Below the pieces are notes generated by a model. It was given only the letters and a program-made list of their open reading frames with translations, ran no database searches and was not told the origin of the DNA. Positions 16,589 to 27,710 of a stretch of 64,000 nt of DNA are shown in pieces. The DNA comes from Stutzerimonas stutzeri (GTDB lineage Bacteria; Pseudomonadota; Gammaproteobacteria; Pseudomonadales; Pseudomonadaceae). The stretch covers positions 40,073-104,072 of the forward strand of contig NZ_POUT01000014.1 in NCBI RefSeq assembly GCF_002890915.1. The letters run 5' to 3'. The position numbers and the translations under genes were made by a program. Each line of letters opens with the position of its first letter. Position 1 is the first letter of the stretch.

Positions 16589-17001
16589 CAGCGCGTCCCC
16601 GTGCTGGCAGCCAGGGCGACATCCCGCACGCCGGCCTGACGCGCCTGATCCATCACCTGAACGACCAGGCCGGTGCGGGCATCCTGGTCGGCCTGCACGA
16701 CTACGGCGCCTTCCGGCTGATCCACGCGCAGGCGTTCGACGTGGGCGCGCACGCTGCGCACGTCCACCGCCTGCTTGTCGATCCAGACCTGGCCGTCGGC
16801 CGTGACGGCGATGAGGATGTTGCCCTTGTCCTGGGCGCTGGCGGTGTCCGCCTGCGGGCGCTGGACCTCGACACCGGACTCCTTGATGAAGGAGCTGGTG
16901 ACGATGAAGAAGATCAGCATGATGAAGACCACATCGAGCATCGGCGTGAGGTCGATACCGGTGTCTTCTTCCTGCTGGTAATGGTGACGACGCATACGCA
17001 T
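16588..17001 (-). CDS. exbD: ExbD proton-channel subunit
   Basis: ExbD forms the proton channel with ExbB. The 137-residue protein has IDLTPMLDVVFIMLIFFIVT at about residues 16-35, with the essential membrane Asp in MLDVVF, and a periplasmic domain ending DVALAAST. I chose the ATG at 17001 with GAGGA eight bases before it; an in-frame TTG at 17007 is too close to that site. Located between exbB (10 bp) and tonB (overlapping). Confidence 0.93.
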   Translation of the reverse strand: MRMRRHHYQQEEDTGIDLTPMLDVVFIMLIFFIVTSSFIKESGVEVQRPQADTASAQDKGNILIAVTADGQVWIDKQAVDVRSVRAHVERLRVDQPEGAVVVQADQDARTGLVVQVMDQARQAGVRDVALAASTGTR

Positions 17002-17011
17002 CCGCAAATCC

Positions 17012-17557
17012 TCAGTCGTGACGCAGCTGGTCGGCCAGCCGGTCGAGAGACTGGCGCGCGATCCGCTCGAGGCGCGCCAGGCTGAACAGTCCTGTAATGG
17101 CCAGCACCATGCCAGCCATGGTCGGCAGGGTCGCCTGCCAGACCCCCGCGGCCATGCCGCGCGGGTTGCCGGTGCCGCTGAGCGCCAGCACGTCGAATAC
17201 CGCGATCATGCCGCTGACCGTGCCGAGCAGGCCGAGCAGCGGATACATCGCCACCAGTGTCTTGCTCAGCCGCAGCGGGCCGGACAGCTGTTGCTGCGCC
17301 TGCGCCAGCCAGGCCGCGCGCACCGCCCGTTGCCAGCTGCCCGGCTCGTCGCTCAGCTGCGTCCAGGCCTGCCGACGCGCCTCGACCCAATGCGGGAAGA
17401 CCCGGCGCATGAACCACAGGCGCTCGAAGACCAGCGTCCAATACAGCACGCAGAGCCCGGCCAGCGCCCACATCACCACCCCGCCAGCCGCCATGAAATC
17501 GAGCAGCGCATGACCGCTGTCGACCAGGCTCAGCCACTGGGTGCGCAGGTCAGTCAC
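17012..17557 (-). CDS. exbB: ExbB proton-channel subunit
   Basis: A 181-residue MotA/TolQ/ExbB protein with three TM segments: about residues 22-44 (FMAAGGVVMWALAGLCVLYWTLV), 100-122 (TLVAMYPLLGLLGTVSGMI, the proton-channel motif) and 142-162. The compact size without an N-terminal extension is typical of ExbB2. It starts at GTG and overlaps the TtpC-like gene by 8 bp. Confidence 0.93.
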   Translation of the reverse strand: MTDLRTQWLSLVDSGHALLDFMAAGGVVMWALAGLCVLYWTLVFERLWFMRRVFPHWVEARRQAWTQLSDEPGSWQRAVRAAWLAQAQQQLSGPLRLSKTLVAMYPLLGLLGTVSGMIAVFDVLALSGTGNPRGMAAGVWQATLPTMAGMVLAITGLFSLARLERIARQSLDRLADQLRHD

Positions 17558-18896
17558 GGCGTGGCGCCCCCGAGAGATGCAGCGCGATCAGCCCCGCGCT
17601 CTGCTGCTCCAGCAGCTGGATCAGCGCCTTGCTGCGGCTGGCCAGCAGGCTATGCAGGAACAGCAGCGGGATCGCCACCACCAGCCCCAGCACCGTGGTC
17701 ACCAGGGCCTGGGAAATACCATCGGCCATCAGCCGGGAGTCGCCGCCACCGCTCTGGGTGATCGCCTGGAAGGTGATGATCATGCCGGTGACGGTCCCCA
17801 GCAGGCCGAGCAGCGGCGCCACCGCGGCGAGCAGCTTGAGCAGCGGCTGGCCACGTTCGAGCGGCGGGGTTTCCTGGAGGATCGCCTCGTCGAGCTTGAG
17901 CTCCAGGGTTTCCAGATCCGACAGCTGCGGCTTGGGTCCCAGCACGCCGATGATGCGGCCCAGCGGGTTGTCGTCACGCGGATGATTGAGTTCGCGCATC
18001 TGGCTGCCGACCTTGCGCCCGACGCCACTCAGGCAGACCATGCGCCAGATCGCCAGCAGCAGGCCGACCGCACCGAGCGCCAGGATCACCCAGCCCACCA
18101 GACCGCCCTGCTGGACGCGGTCCCACAGGTCCGGCTGGCGCTGCAGCTGGGCCAGCAGGGTGCCCCGGCTGGGGTCGACCGGCAGTGTCGCCAGCCCATC
18201 GCGGCTTTCCAGATAGTCCCCGACCAGCCCCTGGCCGGAAGGCTGGCGCGCCGGCACCAGCAACTCGCCGGCGTCGGCGTCATAACGCAGGAAGGCCGCA
18301 TCGGTGAAGGCCGAGAAACTGCCTACCCGCAATACCGGCTGCTCGCTGCGATACCCATCGGCCGCCACCACCGGCAGCTCGAGCCGTTCCACCCGGCCAC
18401 TGGCCGCCAGATCCTCGAGCAAGGTCATCCAGAAGCGGTCGAGGTCATCGGCGGACGGCAGCGCGCGGCTTTCCGCCAGGCTGCGCAATTGCTGCAGGCG
18501 CTCGGGATACTGTGCATTGAGCAGACTGTCCTGCCACTGGCCGGCGATATCGCCGGCACTCTGGCGCACCACGCCGAACAGTTCACCGAGATGACCGACC
18601 CGCTGGGCCAGCAGTTTCTCCTGCTCGGCCAGCTCGGCCTCCTGGCGATCGAACTGGGCCTTCAGCCGTTCGGCCTCGGCTTTCTGCTCGTCCAGCGCCG
18701 CGCGTGCGCGGGCCAGCAATTGCGCCTGCTCGCCACGGTCACGGACGAAGGCCTGCTCACGCGTCTGCATGGCACTGACCTCGGCGGCCCGTTCGCTGCG
18801 GATACGCTCGAGCAACTGGTCGGGGTTCAGCGGTTCGGCGGCATGCGCCACGACCGGCAGCAGGCCGAGGAAAATCCAGGAAAGCAGACGGCTCAT
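17550..18896 (-). CDS. ttpC: TtpC-like ExbB family protein with periplasmic coiled coil
   Basis: The 448-residue protein has a signal peptide (about 1-21, ending AHA), a periplasmic coiled coil (about 25-105), a second periplasmic domain to about residue 265, a TM (about 268-288) and a C-terminal MotA/TolQ/ExbB domain with LLGLLGTVTGMIITFQAI. This matches TtpC, the fourth component required by Vibrio TonB2 systems. A frame extending 48 codons upstream has no homology; the ATG at 18896 precedes the signal peptide and overlaps the upstream stop (ATGA). Confidence 0.88.
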   Translation of the reverse strand: MSRLLSWIFLGLLPVVAHAAEPLNPDQLLERIRSERAAEVSAMQTREQAFVRDRGEQAQLLARARAALDEQKAEAERLKAQFDRQEAELAEQEKLLAQRVGHLGELFGVVRQSAGDIAGQWQDSLLNAQYPERLQQLRSLAESRALPSADDLDRFWMTLLEDLAASGRVERLELPVVAADGYRSEQPVLRVGSFSAFTDAAFLRYDADAGELLVPARQPSGQGLVGDYLESRDGLATLPVDPSRGTLLAQLQRQPDLWDRVQQGGLVGWVILALGAVGLLLAIWRMVCLSGVGRKVGSQMRELNHPRDDNPLGRIIGVLGPKPQLSDLETLELKLDEAILQETPPLERGQPLLKLLAAVAPLLGLLGTVTGMIITFQAITQSGGGDSRLMADGISQALVTTVLGLVVAIPLLFLHSLLASRSKALIQLLEQQSAGLIALHLSGAPRRD

Positions 18897-19678
18897 TGCG
18901 CGGCCTCCTCGGCCAGTGTCTTGACGGGCAGTTGCAGGTAGGCGGGCGCCTGCTGCTGACGGGCGATGGCGATGGCCTGGGTCAGCGGCCGGCGGGCACC
19001 GCCATCGAGGACTTGCCAACTGCGGGTCTGCGGATTCCACCAGCCACTCTCATGGGCATCGAGCGTCTGGTAATAGAGCATCACCCGGCCCAGGCGCAGG
19101 AACTCGACGCTACGCGAACCGCCCTCGATCGGCAGCTCGCCGCGCCAGGCTTCCAGCGTCCGGCCGTAGTCGCTCTCGATCTGGTAGGCCTCGAGAATGC
19201 GCCGATATTTCTCGGCCAGGCTGACGTCCGCGCGGGGCAGCAGATCCTGCAGGCTGGCCAGGCGATCGGCACGCTCATCCGGAAGGAACGGCAAGTCGGC
19301 AGCGATGAACTCGCCCAGCACCTCGACCATCTGCCCCATCTGCGGCGTTACCGCCTCCTGGGTGCGCTCGATGCTGTCCAGCTGCCGCTGGAAGCCTTCC
19401 AGCTCCTTGCGCTGCGCCGCAGTGAGCGCCTGCAGTTGCTTGTTGTAGGTCTTCAGCGCCTCGGTCTGCTGCAGCGCACTGCGGTATTCGTTGAGCATCT
19501 GTCGTGTGGCGTCATCGAGCTGGTCGATCCGCACTTGCGAAGCTTTCGCTTCCGCGGACAGACGCTCGCTCTCGTCCAGCGCGGCATCCAGCGGGGCGGC
19601 CGACAGCGATGCAGCATAGAGCTGCAGACAGCACGGCAGCACGGCAGCCGCCAGCAGGCGGGGGATGGAGGAAGGCAT
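18893..19678 (-). CDS. DUF3450 periplasmic coiled-coil protein of the TonB operon
   Basis: The 261-residue protein has a signal peptide (about 1-28, ending LSAAP), a long coiled coil (about 30-110, ERLSAEAKASQVRIDQLDD and QLQALTAAQRKELEGFQRQL) and the conserved DUF3450 C-terminal half with ADLPFLPDERADRLA and WRGELP, RSVEFLRLGR, WWNPQT. It leads TonB2/TtpC operons in many marine proteobacteria; its role is not defined. It is the first gene of the six-gene operon, 35 bp after a Fur-like box. Confidence 0.88.
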   Translation of the reverse strand: MPSSIPRLLAAAVLPCCLQLYAASLSAAPLDAALDESERLSAEAKASQVRIDQLDDATRQMLNEYRSALQQTEALKTYNKQLQALTAAQRKELEGFQRQLDSIERTQEAVTPQMGQMVEVLGEFIAADLPFLPDERADRLASLQDLLPRADVSLAEKYRRILEAYQIESDYGRTLEAWRGELPIEGGSRSVEFLRLGRVMLYYQTLDAHESGWWNPQTRSWQVLDGGARRPLTQAIAIARQQQAPAYLQLPVKTLAEEAAQ

Positions 19679-19712
19679 TGAGGGAATCCTTGCAGACGGG
19701 CGTTAACTCAAA

Positions 19713-19749
19713 AGAGAAACATTATCATCTGTGGATTGATGCAAAGCAA
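19713..19749 (-). promoter_or_regulatory. Promoter of the TonB operon with a Fur-box-like operator
   Basis: On the minus strand TTGCTT (19744-19749) and GATAAT (19721-19726) are spaced by 17 bp. Overlapping the -10, TGATAATGTTTCTCT (19713-19727) keeps the left Fur half perfectly and 4 of 7 of the right half. Together these suggest iron repression of the whole operon. Confidence 0.6.
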
Positions 19750-19786
19750 CCCGGGCAATACGTCGCAGCATAGCGAGTGGCTTTCA

Positions 19787-19800
19787 TTGAGCTGGATCAA
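19787..19800. promoter_or_regulatory. ANR/FNR-like box upstream of oprG
   Basis: TTGAGCTGGATCAA matches the TTGATnnnnATCAA consensus at 9 of 10 defined positions, 63 bp before the oprG start. P. aeruginosa oprG is known to be induced under oxygen limitation by ANR, which fits. Confidence 0.65.
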
Positions 19801-19863
19801 AAAGCCCCTACCCCCACCCCCTACCATTGCCCCCAGTCGCATCCCAACCAACGGAGCATCATC

Positions 19864-20526
19864 ATGCGCAAGACCCTGTTCACCGCTTCCGCGCTGGCCC
19901 TGGCGCTGGCCGCACCCTTCGCCCAGGCTTTCGAAGCCGGGGACATCATCGTCCGCGCTGGTGCGGTTACCGTCGATCCGCACGAAGATAGCGGTAACGT
20001 AAAAATTGGCGGCGCAGCAGTGCCTGGCACTGGCGCAACCCTGGATAGCGATACCCAGCTGGGACTGAACTTCGCTTACATGCTGACCGACAAGGTCGGT
20101 ATCGAACTGCTGGCAGCCACCCCGTTCAGCCACGATGTAGGCACCAAGGGCCTGGGCGGTCTCAAGCTCGGCGAACTCAAGCACCTGCCCCCGACCCTGA
20201 GCGTCGTTTACTACCCGCTCGAGAAAACCTCCGCATTCCAGCCCTATGTTGGCGCCGGCATCAACTACACCTGGTTCTTCGATGACAAGCTGACCAGCGA
20301 AGCCGAAGCAGCCGGCTTCCGCGGCCTGGACATGAAGGACTCCTGGGGCCTGGCAGCCCAAGTGGGCATGGATTACATGCTGACCGACAACATCATGCTG
20401 AACGCCCAGGTTCGTTATATCGACATCGACACCACCGGCACCACTTACGCCGGCGCCACCAAGGTCAAAGTCGACGTGGACGTAGACCCCTTCGTCTACA
20501 TGGTCGGTCTCGGCTACAAGTTCTGA
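19864..20526 (+). CDS. oprG: OmpW-family outer membrane protein OprG
   Basis: OprG is an eight-stranded outer membrane barrel that lets small hydrophobic molecules through. The 220-residue precursor has a signal peptide ending PFAQA, then FEAGDIIVRAGAVTVDP, LGLNFAYMLTDKVGIELLAATPFSHD and a final YMVGLGYKF with the terminal Phe of barrel proteins. I start at the ATG behind ACGGAG, where the signal peptide begins; an upstream frame of 29 codons is not coding. An ANR-like box lies upstream and a terminator follows. Confidence 0.95.
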   Translation: MRKTLFTASALALALAAPFAQAFEAGDIIVRAGAVTVDPHEDSGNVKIGGAAVPGTGATLDSDTQLGLNFAYMLTDKVGIELLAATPFSHDVGTKGLGGLKLGELKHLPPTLSVVYYPLEKTSAFQPYVGAGINYTWFFDDKLTSEAEAAGFRGLDMKDSWGLAAQVGMDYMLTDNIMLNAQVRYIDIDTTGTTYAGATKVKVDVDVDPFVYMVGLGYKF

Positions 20527-20558
20527 CGAAAGCGGCACCCGCCGAATCGCAGACGAAC

Positions 20559-20590
20559 AAAAGGCGCCCTTCGGCGCCTTTTGTGTTTTT
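20559..20590. terminator. Bidirectional terminator between oprG and the epimerase gene
   Basis: AAAAGGCGCC, loop CTTC, GGCGCCTTTT, followed by GTGTTTTT on the plus strand. The minus strand also ends in four Ts after the stem, so both convergent genes can use it. Confidence 0.85.
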
Positions 20591-20600
20591 CGAATTACGC

Positions 20601-21530
20601 TTACAGGCCCAGCAACCGGGCCAACCCATCGCGCATGTCGGTCGGCGGCGCCGGCAGGCGATAGCGCTGCAACAGCCGCGCATTGTTCGCCCGCGAATGG
20701 CGGATATCTCCGGGCCGCGAAGCCTGGTAGCTCACCACAGGCAGCCCGCCCAGCACATCGCCGATCGCTTCGAGCAATTGATTCAGCGAGGTTGCTCGAC
20801 CCAGCCCGACATTCACCGCGCCCTCTGCCACTTCAGGCGATTCCAGCGCCTGCACCAGCACCTCGACGAGATCACCGACGTAGACGAAGTCACGGGTCTG
20901 CTCTCCATCGCCGAACACCGTGATCGGCAGCCCCTTCTGCGCCCGCTCGGTGAAGATGCTGATCACCCCGGAATATGGCGATGAAGGATCCTGGCGCGGC
21001 CCGAAGATATTGAAGAAGCGGAAAATCGCCGGTTCCAGCCCGTGCTGGCGGCGATAGAAATCCAGGTAATGCTCGCTGGCCAGCTTGTCCGCCGCATAAG
21101 GCGTCAATGGCGCCTTCGGTGTGTCCTCGTCGATGGCCCGGCCTTCGCCGTTGTTGCCATAGACCGCGGCGCTGGAGGCGAACAGCACCCGCCTCACGCC
21201 AGCCTCGCGCATCGCCTCGCACAGGTTGAGCGTGCCGATCAGGTTGCTCTGGTGGGTACCGAACGGATCGTCCACCGACGCCTGCACCGAAGCCACCGCC
21301 GCCAGGTGTACGACCGCCCGGCAGCCGCTCACGGCCTGCCGCACGCATTCCGCGTCGGCGACATCGCCGACGATCAGCTCGACCCGCCCATCTGCCGGCA
21401 GGTTTTCGCGCTTGCCCGTGGAAAGGTTGTCCAGCACTCGCACCGAATAGCCCCGTGCGAGCAATGCGTCGACCAGGTTGGAGCCGATGAAGCCGGCACC
21501 GCCGGTCACCAGGATCGGGGAATCACTCAT
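20601..21530 (-). CDS. NAD-dependent epimerase/dehydratase (UDP-glucose 4-epimerase-like)
   Basis: An extended SDR of 309 residues. The NAD site is TGGAGFIGSNL (about residues 9-19); the catalytic Ser lies in FASSAAVYG (about 118) and the YxxxK motif in YAADK (about 144-148). GEQTRDFVYVGDLV is the usual substrate-side motif. Acts on a nucleotide sugar, probably C4 epimerisation for surface polysaccharide; substrate not determinable. I start at MSDSPILVTG. It overlaps the upstream RmlD-like gene by 8 bp; the pair matches PAO1 PA4068-PA4069. Confidence 0.88.
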   Translation of the reverse strand: MSDSPILVTGGAGFIGSNLVDALLARGYSVRVLDNLSTGKRENLPADGRVELIVGDVADAECVRQAVSGCRAVVHLAAVASVQASVDDPFGTHQSNLIGTLNLCEAMREAGVRRVLFASSAAVYGNNGEGRAIDEDTPKAPLTPYAADKLASEHYLDFYRRQHGLEPAIFRFFNIFGPRQDPSSPYSGVISIFTERAQKGLPITVFGDGEQTRDFVYVGDLVEVLVQALESPEVAEGAVNVGLGRATSLNQLLEAIGDVLGGLPVVSYQASRPGDIRHSRANNARLLQRYRLPAPPTDMRDGLARLLGL

Positions 21531-22407
21531 GACGGTAATAGCGTTCCAGCAGGCTCGGCAGGCCGGTGCGCCATGCGCGCGGCTTGATGCCGAAGGTGGT
21601 GAAGATTTTCTTGCAGGCGAGTACGCCGTGCTGCGGTTCGTCCGTCGCATCCTGGCAATCGGCATGGGCGACCGGCGTCAGGGTGGCGCCCGCCACGTCG
21701 CGATACCTGCCCGCCTCGGCGAGCAATGCCTGGCCGACCAGCAGGGGCGTGGAGGCTTCGTGCCCGCCGTAGTGATAGGTGCCCCACAGCGGCGCCTGGC
21801 AGTCCAGTTGCTTGAGCACGGCGAGAATCACCCGCGCCGCATCGTCCACCGGCGTCGGGTTGCCGCGGCGGTCGTCGGCGAGAAGGATCGGCTCGCTCTG
21901 CTCGAGCCGCTGCAGCACGCGCCCCAACACGCCGTCACGGCTGTCGTCGAGCAACCAGCCGAAGCGCAACAGCACATGCCGCGGGCAGAACGAGCGCACG
22001 CTCTGCTCGATGCGCCACAGCGCCCGGCCCCGGACGTCCAGCGGCGCCACTTCGTCCTTCTCACTGTAGGCGGTGGTTCGCGCGCCATCGAAGACGCGAT
22101 AGCTGGAGGGCTGCAGCAGCACGAAATCGTGGTGCTGGCAAAGTTCGGCCAGACGCTCGACAGCCCGTTCCTGGGCCGCGAGCGCCGGCTCGCTGGTCTG
22201 CCCACTCTGGAACCAGTCGTAGTAATACGCGAGATTGATCACGACATCCGGGCGGTTGTCGTCGAGTAGCTGGGTCAGGCTGGGCGCGTCCCAGCCTTGC
22301 GCGGGCGGGCGCGGTGCGAGAAAGCCGATGTCTTCCTCGGCACCGAGGCGGATAAGCGCCTGCCCCAGGGCATTACCGCCGCCCAACAGCATCAGGCGCA
22401 TTCGCAT
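21523..22407 (-). CDS. RmlD-like sugar-nucleotide reductase family protein
   Basis: The 294-residue protein has an N-terminal Rossmann motif LLGGGNALGQALIRLG and the RmlD-family segments RPDVVINLAYYYDWFQ, SSYRVFDGARTTAYSE and GTYHYGGHEASTP. The dTDP-4-dehydrorhamnose reductase YxxxK motif is not evident, so it may not be a true RmlD. Co-transcribed with the epimerase (8-bp overlap). Ten bases after the ssb stop, so read-through from ssb is possible. Confidence 0.78.
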   Translation of the reverse strand: MRMRLMLLGGGNALGQALIRLGAEEDIGFLAPRPPAQGWDAPSLTQLLDDNRPDVVINLAYYYDWFQSGQTSEPALAAQERAVERLAELCQHHDFVLLQPSSYRVFDGARTTAYSEKDEVAPLDVRGRALWRIEQSVRSFCPRHVLLRFGWLLDDSRDGVLGRVLQRLEQSEPILLADDRRGNPTPVDDAARVILAVLKQLDCQAPLWGTYHYGGHEASTPLLVGQALLAEAGRYRDVAGATLTPVAHADCQDATDEPQHGVLACKKIFTTFGIKPRAWRTGLPSLLERYYRHE

Positions 22408-22417
22408 TCAGAAGACT

Positions 22418-22909
22418 CTAGAAGGGGATGTCGTCGTCGAAGCTGTCGTAATCCGGCGCCGGTTGCTGCCGTGCTGCGGGCTGCTGCGGCTGGGCCTGCG
22501 GGCGCGGTGCCTGCTGCGGCTCGCGCTGCGGGCGCGCCTGGCGCGGGGCATCGTCGGCGTTGCCGCCACGGCTGCCCAGCAGCTGCATGCTGCCGTTCAT
22601 GTCGACCACGATCTCGGTGGTGTAACGCTTGACGCCGTCCTTCTCCCACTCGCGGGTCTGCAGGCGGCCTTCGATGTAGCACTGCGAGCCCTTGCGCAGG
22701 TACTCGCCAGCGATCTCGGCGACCTTGCCGAACAGCACCACGCGGTGCCATTCGGTACGCTCCTGCAACTGGCCGGTCTGCTTGTCCTTCCAGCTGTCGG
22801 TGGTGGCCAGGGTGATGTTGGTCACCGCATTGCCATTGGGCATGTAGCGGGTTTCCGGGTCGCCGCCGACATTGCCGATCAAGATGACTTTATTCACCCC
22901 TCTGGCCAT
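22418..22909 (-). CDS. ssb: Single-stranded DNA-binding protein
   Basis: SSB coats single-stranded DNA in replication and repair. The 163-residue protein has the OB-fold (about residues 1-110: GVNKVILIGNVGGDPETRYM, QTGQLQERTEWHRVVLFGK), a Gln/Pro/Arg-rich linker and the acidic tip DSFDDDIPF that recruits partner enzymes. The start MARGVNKV is the usual one; a longer frame upstream is not supported. MFS transporter and uvrA next to it follow the PAO1 order. Confidence 0.97.
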   Translation of the reverse strand: MARGVNKVILIGNVGGDPETRYMPNGNAVTNITLATTDSWKDKQTGQLQERTEWHRVVLFGKVAEIAGEYLRKGSQCYIEGRLQTREWEKDGVKRYTTEIVVDMNGSMQLLGSRGGNADDAPRQARPQREPQQAPRPQAQPQQPAARQQPAPDYDSFDDDIPF

Positions 22910-23067
22910 GGGTAACTCCTTTCTGGAACAGTGATTTTGAGTGGGCTCGCGATGCGCAGATCCTGCTTGCAGGAACACCCGAAGACCGAGCATCTTACCT
23001 CAGCCCACCCCGGGCGGCCAACCGCCGCACCGCCAAGTTGTGCCCGAGCTGGCAACTGAGGCCGCCT

Positions 23068-24435
23068 TCAGCCCACCAGGCGATCCAGCGCCTCGCGGTC
23101 GAGTTGCAGGGTATCCACCTTGATGTAGGCGGCCGCCTCTTCGACGACGATCAGCACATCGCTGACACCCTGCACGCCGCGCAGATCGGCACCGAGCCCG
23201 GCATTCGCCAGGGCGCTGGCGGAGAGCGGCAGGCGCAGGCTGGTGACGTAGGGCGGTTCACGCATGCTGTAGGCCACGCCGAACCATAGCGCACAGAGCA
23301 CGGCGCAGCCGCTGAACACCAGCGCCAGCCCACCCTGCTGGTAGAGCAGCCCGCCGAGCACGCCGCCCAGGCCGGCACCGAGGAACTGGCTGGTGGAATA
23401 GACCCCCATCGCGGTGCCCTTGCCGCCAGCCGGCGCCACCTTGCTGATCAGCGAGGGCAGCGAGGCTTCCAGCAGGTTGAAGGCGATGAAGAAGCCGACC
23501 ATGCCGATCACCAGCATCCACAGGCCGTTGCCCAGCAGCCAGAAGAACAGCTCGCACAGCAGCAGCGCAGCGACTGCGCCGAGCACCACCCGGCGCATCT
23601 GCCGCTTCCTCTCGCCATAGATGATGAACGGGATCATGCCGAAGAAGCCGATCATCAGCGCCGTGAGGTAGACCCACCAGTGCTCGTCCTTGGGCAGCGC
23701 GCCCTGCTCCACCAGCGCCAGCGGCAGGGCGACGAAGCTGGCCATGAGGATCGCGTGCAACGCCAGGATGCTGAAGTCCAGCCGCAACAGGTCGGGATGA
23801 CGCAGCGTCAGGCCGAGCGCCTGCCTGGCGACGCCGGACTCACGGTGGCGCACGTGCGCCTCGGCACGCGGCAGCAGCGCGACGATGACGCCGCCGACCA
23901 GCGCCATCGCCGCCGTCACCCAGAACAAGCCGGAAAGGCCGAACGCCCGGGTCAGCAGCGGCCCGACGATCATCGCCACAGCGAAGGAGAAACCGATGCT
24001 CACGCCGATCAGGGCCATCGCCTTGGTCCGATGCTGCTCGCGCGTGAGATCCGAGAGCAGCGCCATCACCGCCGCGGAAATCGCTCCGGCGCCCTGCAGG
24101 ATGCGCCCGGCGATCACGCCCCAGATACTGTCGGACATCGCCGCCAATACGGCGCCAGCAGCGAAGATCAGCAAGCCGAAATAAATGATCGGCAAGCGAC
24201 CGATGCGGTCAGAAAGGATGCCGAAGGGAATTTGCAGCAGCGCCTGGGTCAAACCATAGGCGCCGATGGCCAGACCGATCAGCGTGGGTGTGGCGCCGTC
24301 GAGATCCATGCCGTAGGTCGCCAGCACCGGCAAAACCATGAACATGCCGAGCATGCGGAACGCGAAAACCAGGGCCAGCCCGGCCGCTGCGCGTGTTTCG
24401 CTGGCGCTCATGCGCTCGCTGTAGGGGTCCTGCAT
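23068..24435 (-). CDS. MFS transporter (PAO1 PA4233-like)
   Basis: A 455-residue permease with 12 predicted TM segments, the MFS motif GILSDRIGRLPI after TM2 and a cytoplasmic C-terminal domain of about 60 residues (SLRLPLSASALANAG to the end) that resembles a BON/ferredoxin-like extension. It belongs to the DHA1 drug/proton antiporter type; substrate unknown. It lies between ssb and uvrA as in other pseudomonads. Its upstream region is interrupted by a MITE-like element starting about 50 bp before the ATG. Confidence 0.88.
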   Translation of the reverse strand: MQDPYSERMSASETRAAAGLALVFAFRMLGMFMVLPVLATYGMDLDGATPTLIGLAIGAYGLTQALLQIPFGILSDRIGRLPIIYFGLLIFAAGAVLAAMSDSIWGVIAGRILQGAGAISAAVMALLSDLTREQHRTKAMALIGVSIGFSFAVAMIVGPLLTRAFGLSGLFWVTAAMALVGGVIVALLPRAEAHVRHRESGVARQALGLTLRHPDLLRLDFSILALHAILMASFVALPLALVEQGALPKDEHWWVYLTALMIGFFGMIPFIIYGERKRQMRRVVLGAVAALLLCELFFWLLGNGLWMLVIGMVGFFIAFNLLEASLPSLISKVAPAGGKGTAMGVYSTSQFLGAGLGGVLGGLLYQQGGLALVFSGCAVLCALWFGVAYSMREPPYVTSLRLPLSASALANAGLGADLRGVQGVSDVLIVVEEAAAYIKVDTLQLDREALDRLVG

Positions 24436-24485
24436 GGAGGGTCTCGCTTGTATGAACCGGCGGCGATTCTAGCAGCCATCCTATA

Positions 24486-24763
24486 GGGTCTGTTGCCGTT
24501 TCAGCGCAATCCGCGTTGCTGCGTCAAATGGCGCCATGGCCGGGCGGCGTTCCGCAGGCGCGGGACGCAGGTAATGGTCATTCCCTTGCCAAGTCCCGCA
24601 ACGCCGCATGGCGTCATTTGCCGCGCAACCCGAAGGGCCGGGCCTGTTTTTGCGCGATGCGGCGTTACTCGTCGCTTATTTGGAATGCCAAACTTCGCTC
24701 CTCGTGCCTTGCCTCGCGCAAGAACAGGCTCCGGCGCGGACGCGCTGAAACGGCAACAGACCC
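24486..24763. mobile_element. 278-bp MITE-like element with perfect terminal inverted repeats
   Basis: The left end GGGTCTGTTGCCGTTTCAGC is repeated exactly, inverted, at the right end (24743-24763), with identity for about 21-22 bases. TA lies on both sides (24484-24485, 24764-24765), as in a TA target duplication. No transposase is encoded. Internally, 24513-24540 and 24604-24633 are imperfect inverted copies (GCAAATGACGCCATG type). It sits in the divergent MFS-uvrA promoter region. The parent transposase is not in the window; a TA target suggests an IS5/IS427- or IS630-like source. Confidence 0.8.
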
Positions 24764-24785
24764 TAGCAGGCACAGGCGCGCGGTT

Positions 24786-24815
24786 TTGCCGCGACTATCA
24801 CCCCGGCCGTATACT
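24786..24815 (+). promoter_or_regulatory. Predicted uvrA promoter
   Basis: TTGCCG (24786-24791) and TATACT (24810-24815) with an 18-bp spacer, just right of the MITE-like element and 32 bp before the uvrA start. No LexA palindrome (CTGT-N8-ACAG) was seen next to it. Confidence 0.5.
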
Positions 24816-24846
24816 TTCGGGTTTCCGCCCGCCACGCGAGGCTGTT

Positions 24847-27693
<2,847 letters not shown>

Positions 27694-27710
27694 CAGCCGG
27701 CGAAAACGAA

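Noticed and set aside
24493..24846. N-terminal extension of uvrA through the MITE-like element
   Set aside because: The 118 extra codons are element sequence with no homology; UvrA begins at the TTG behind GCGAGG.
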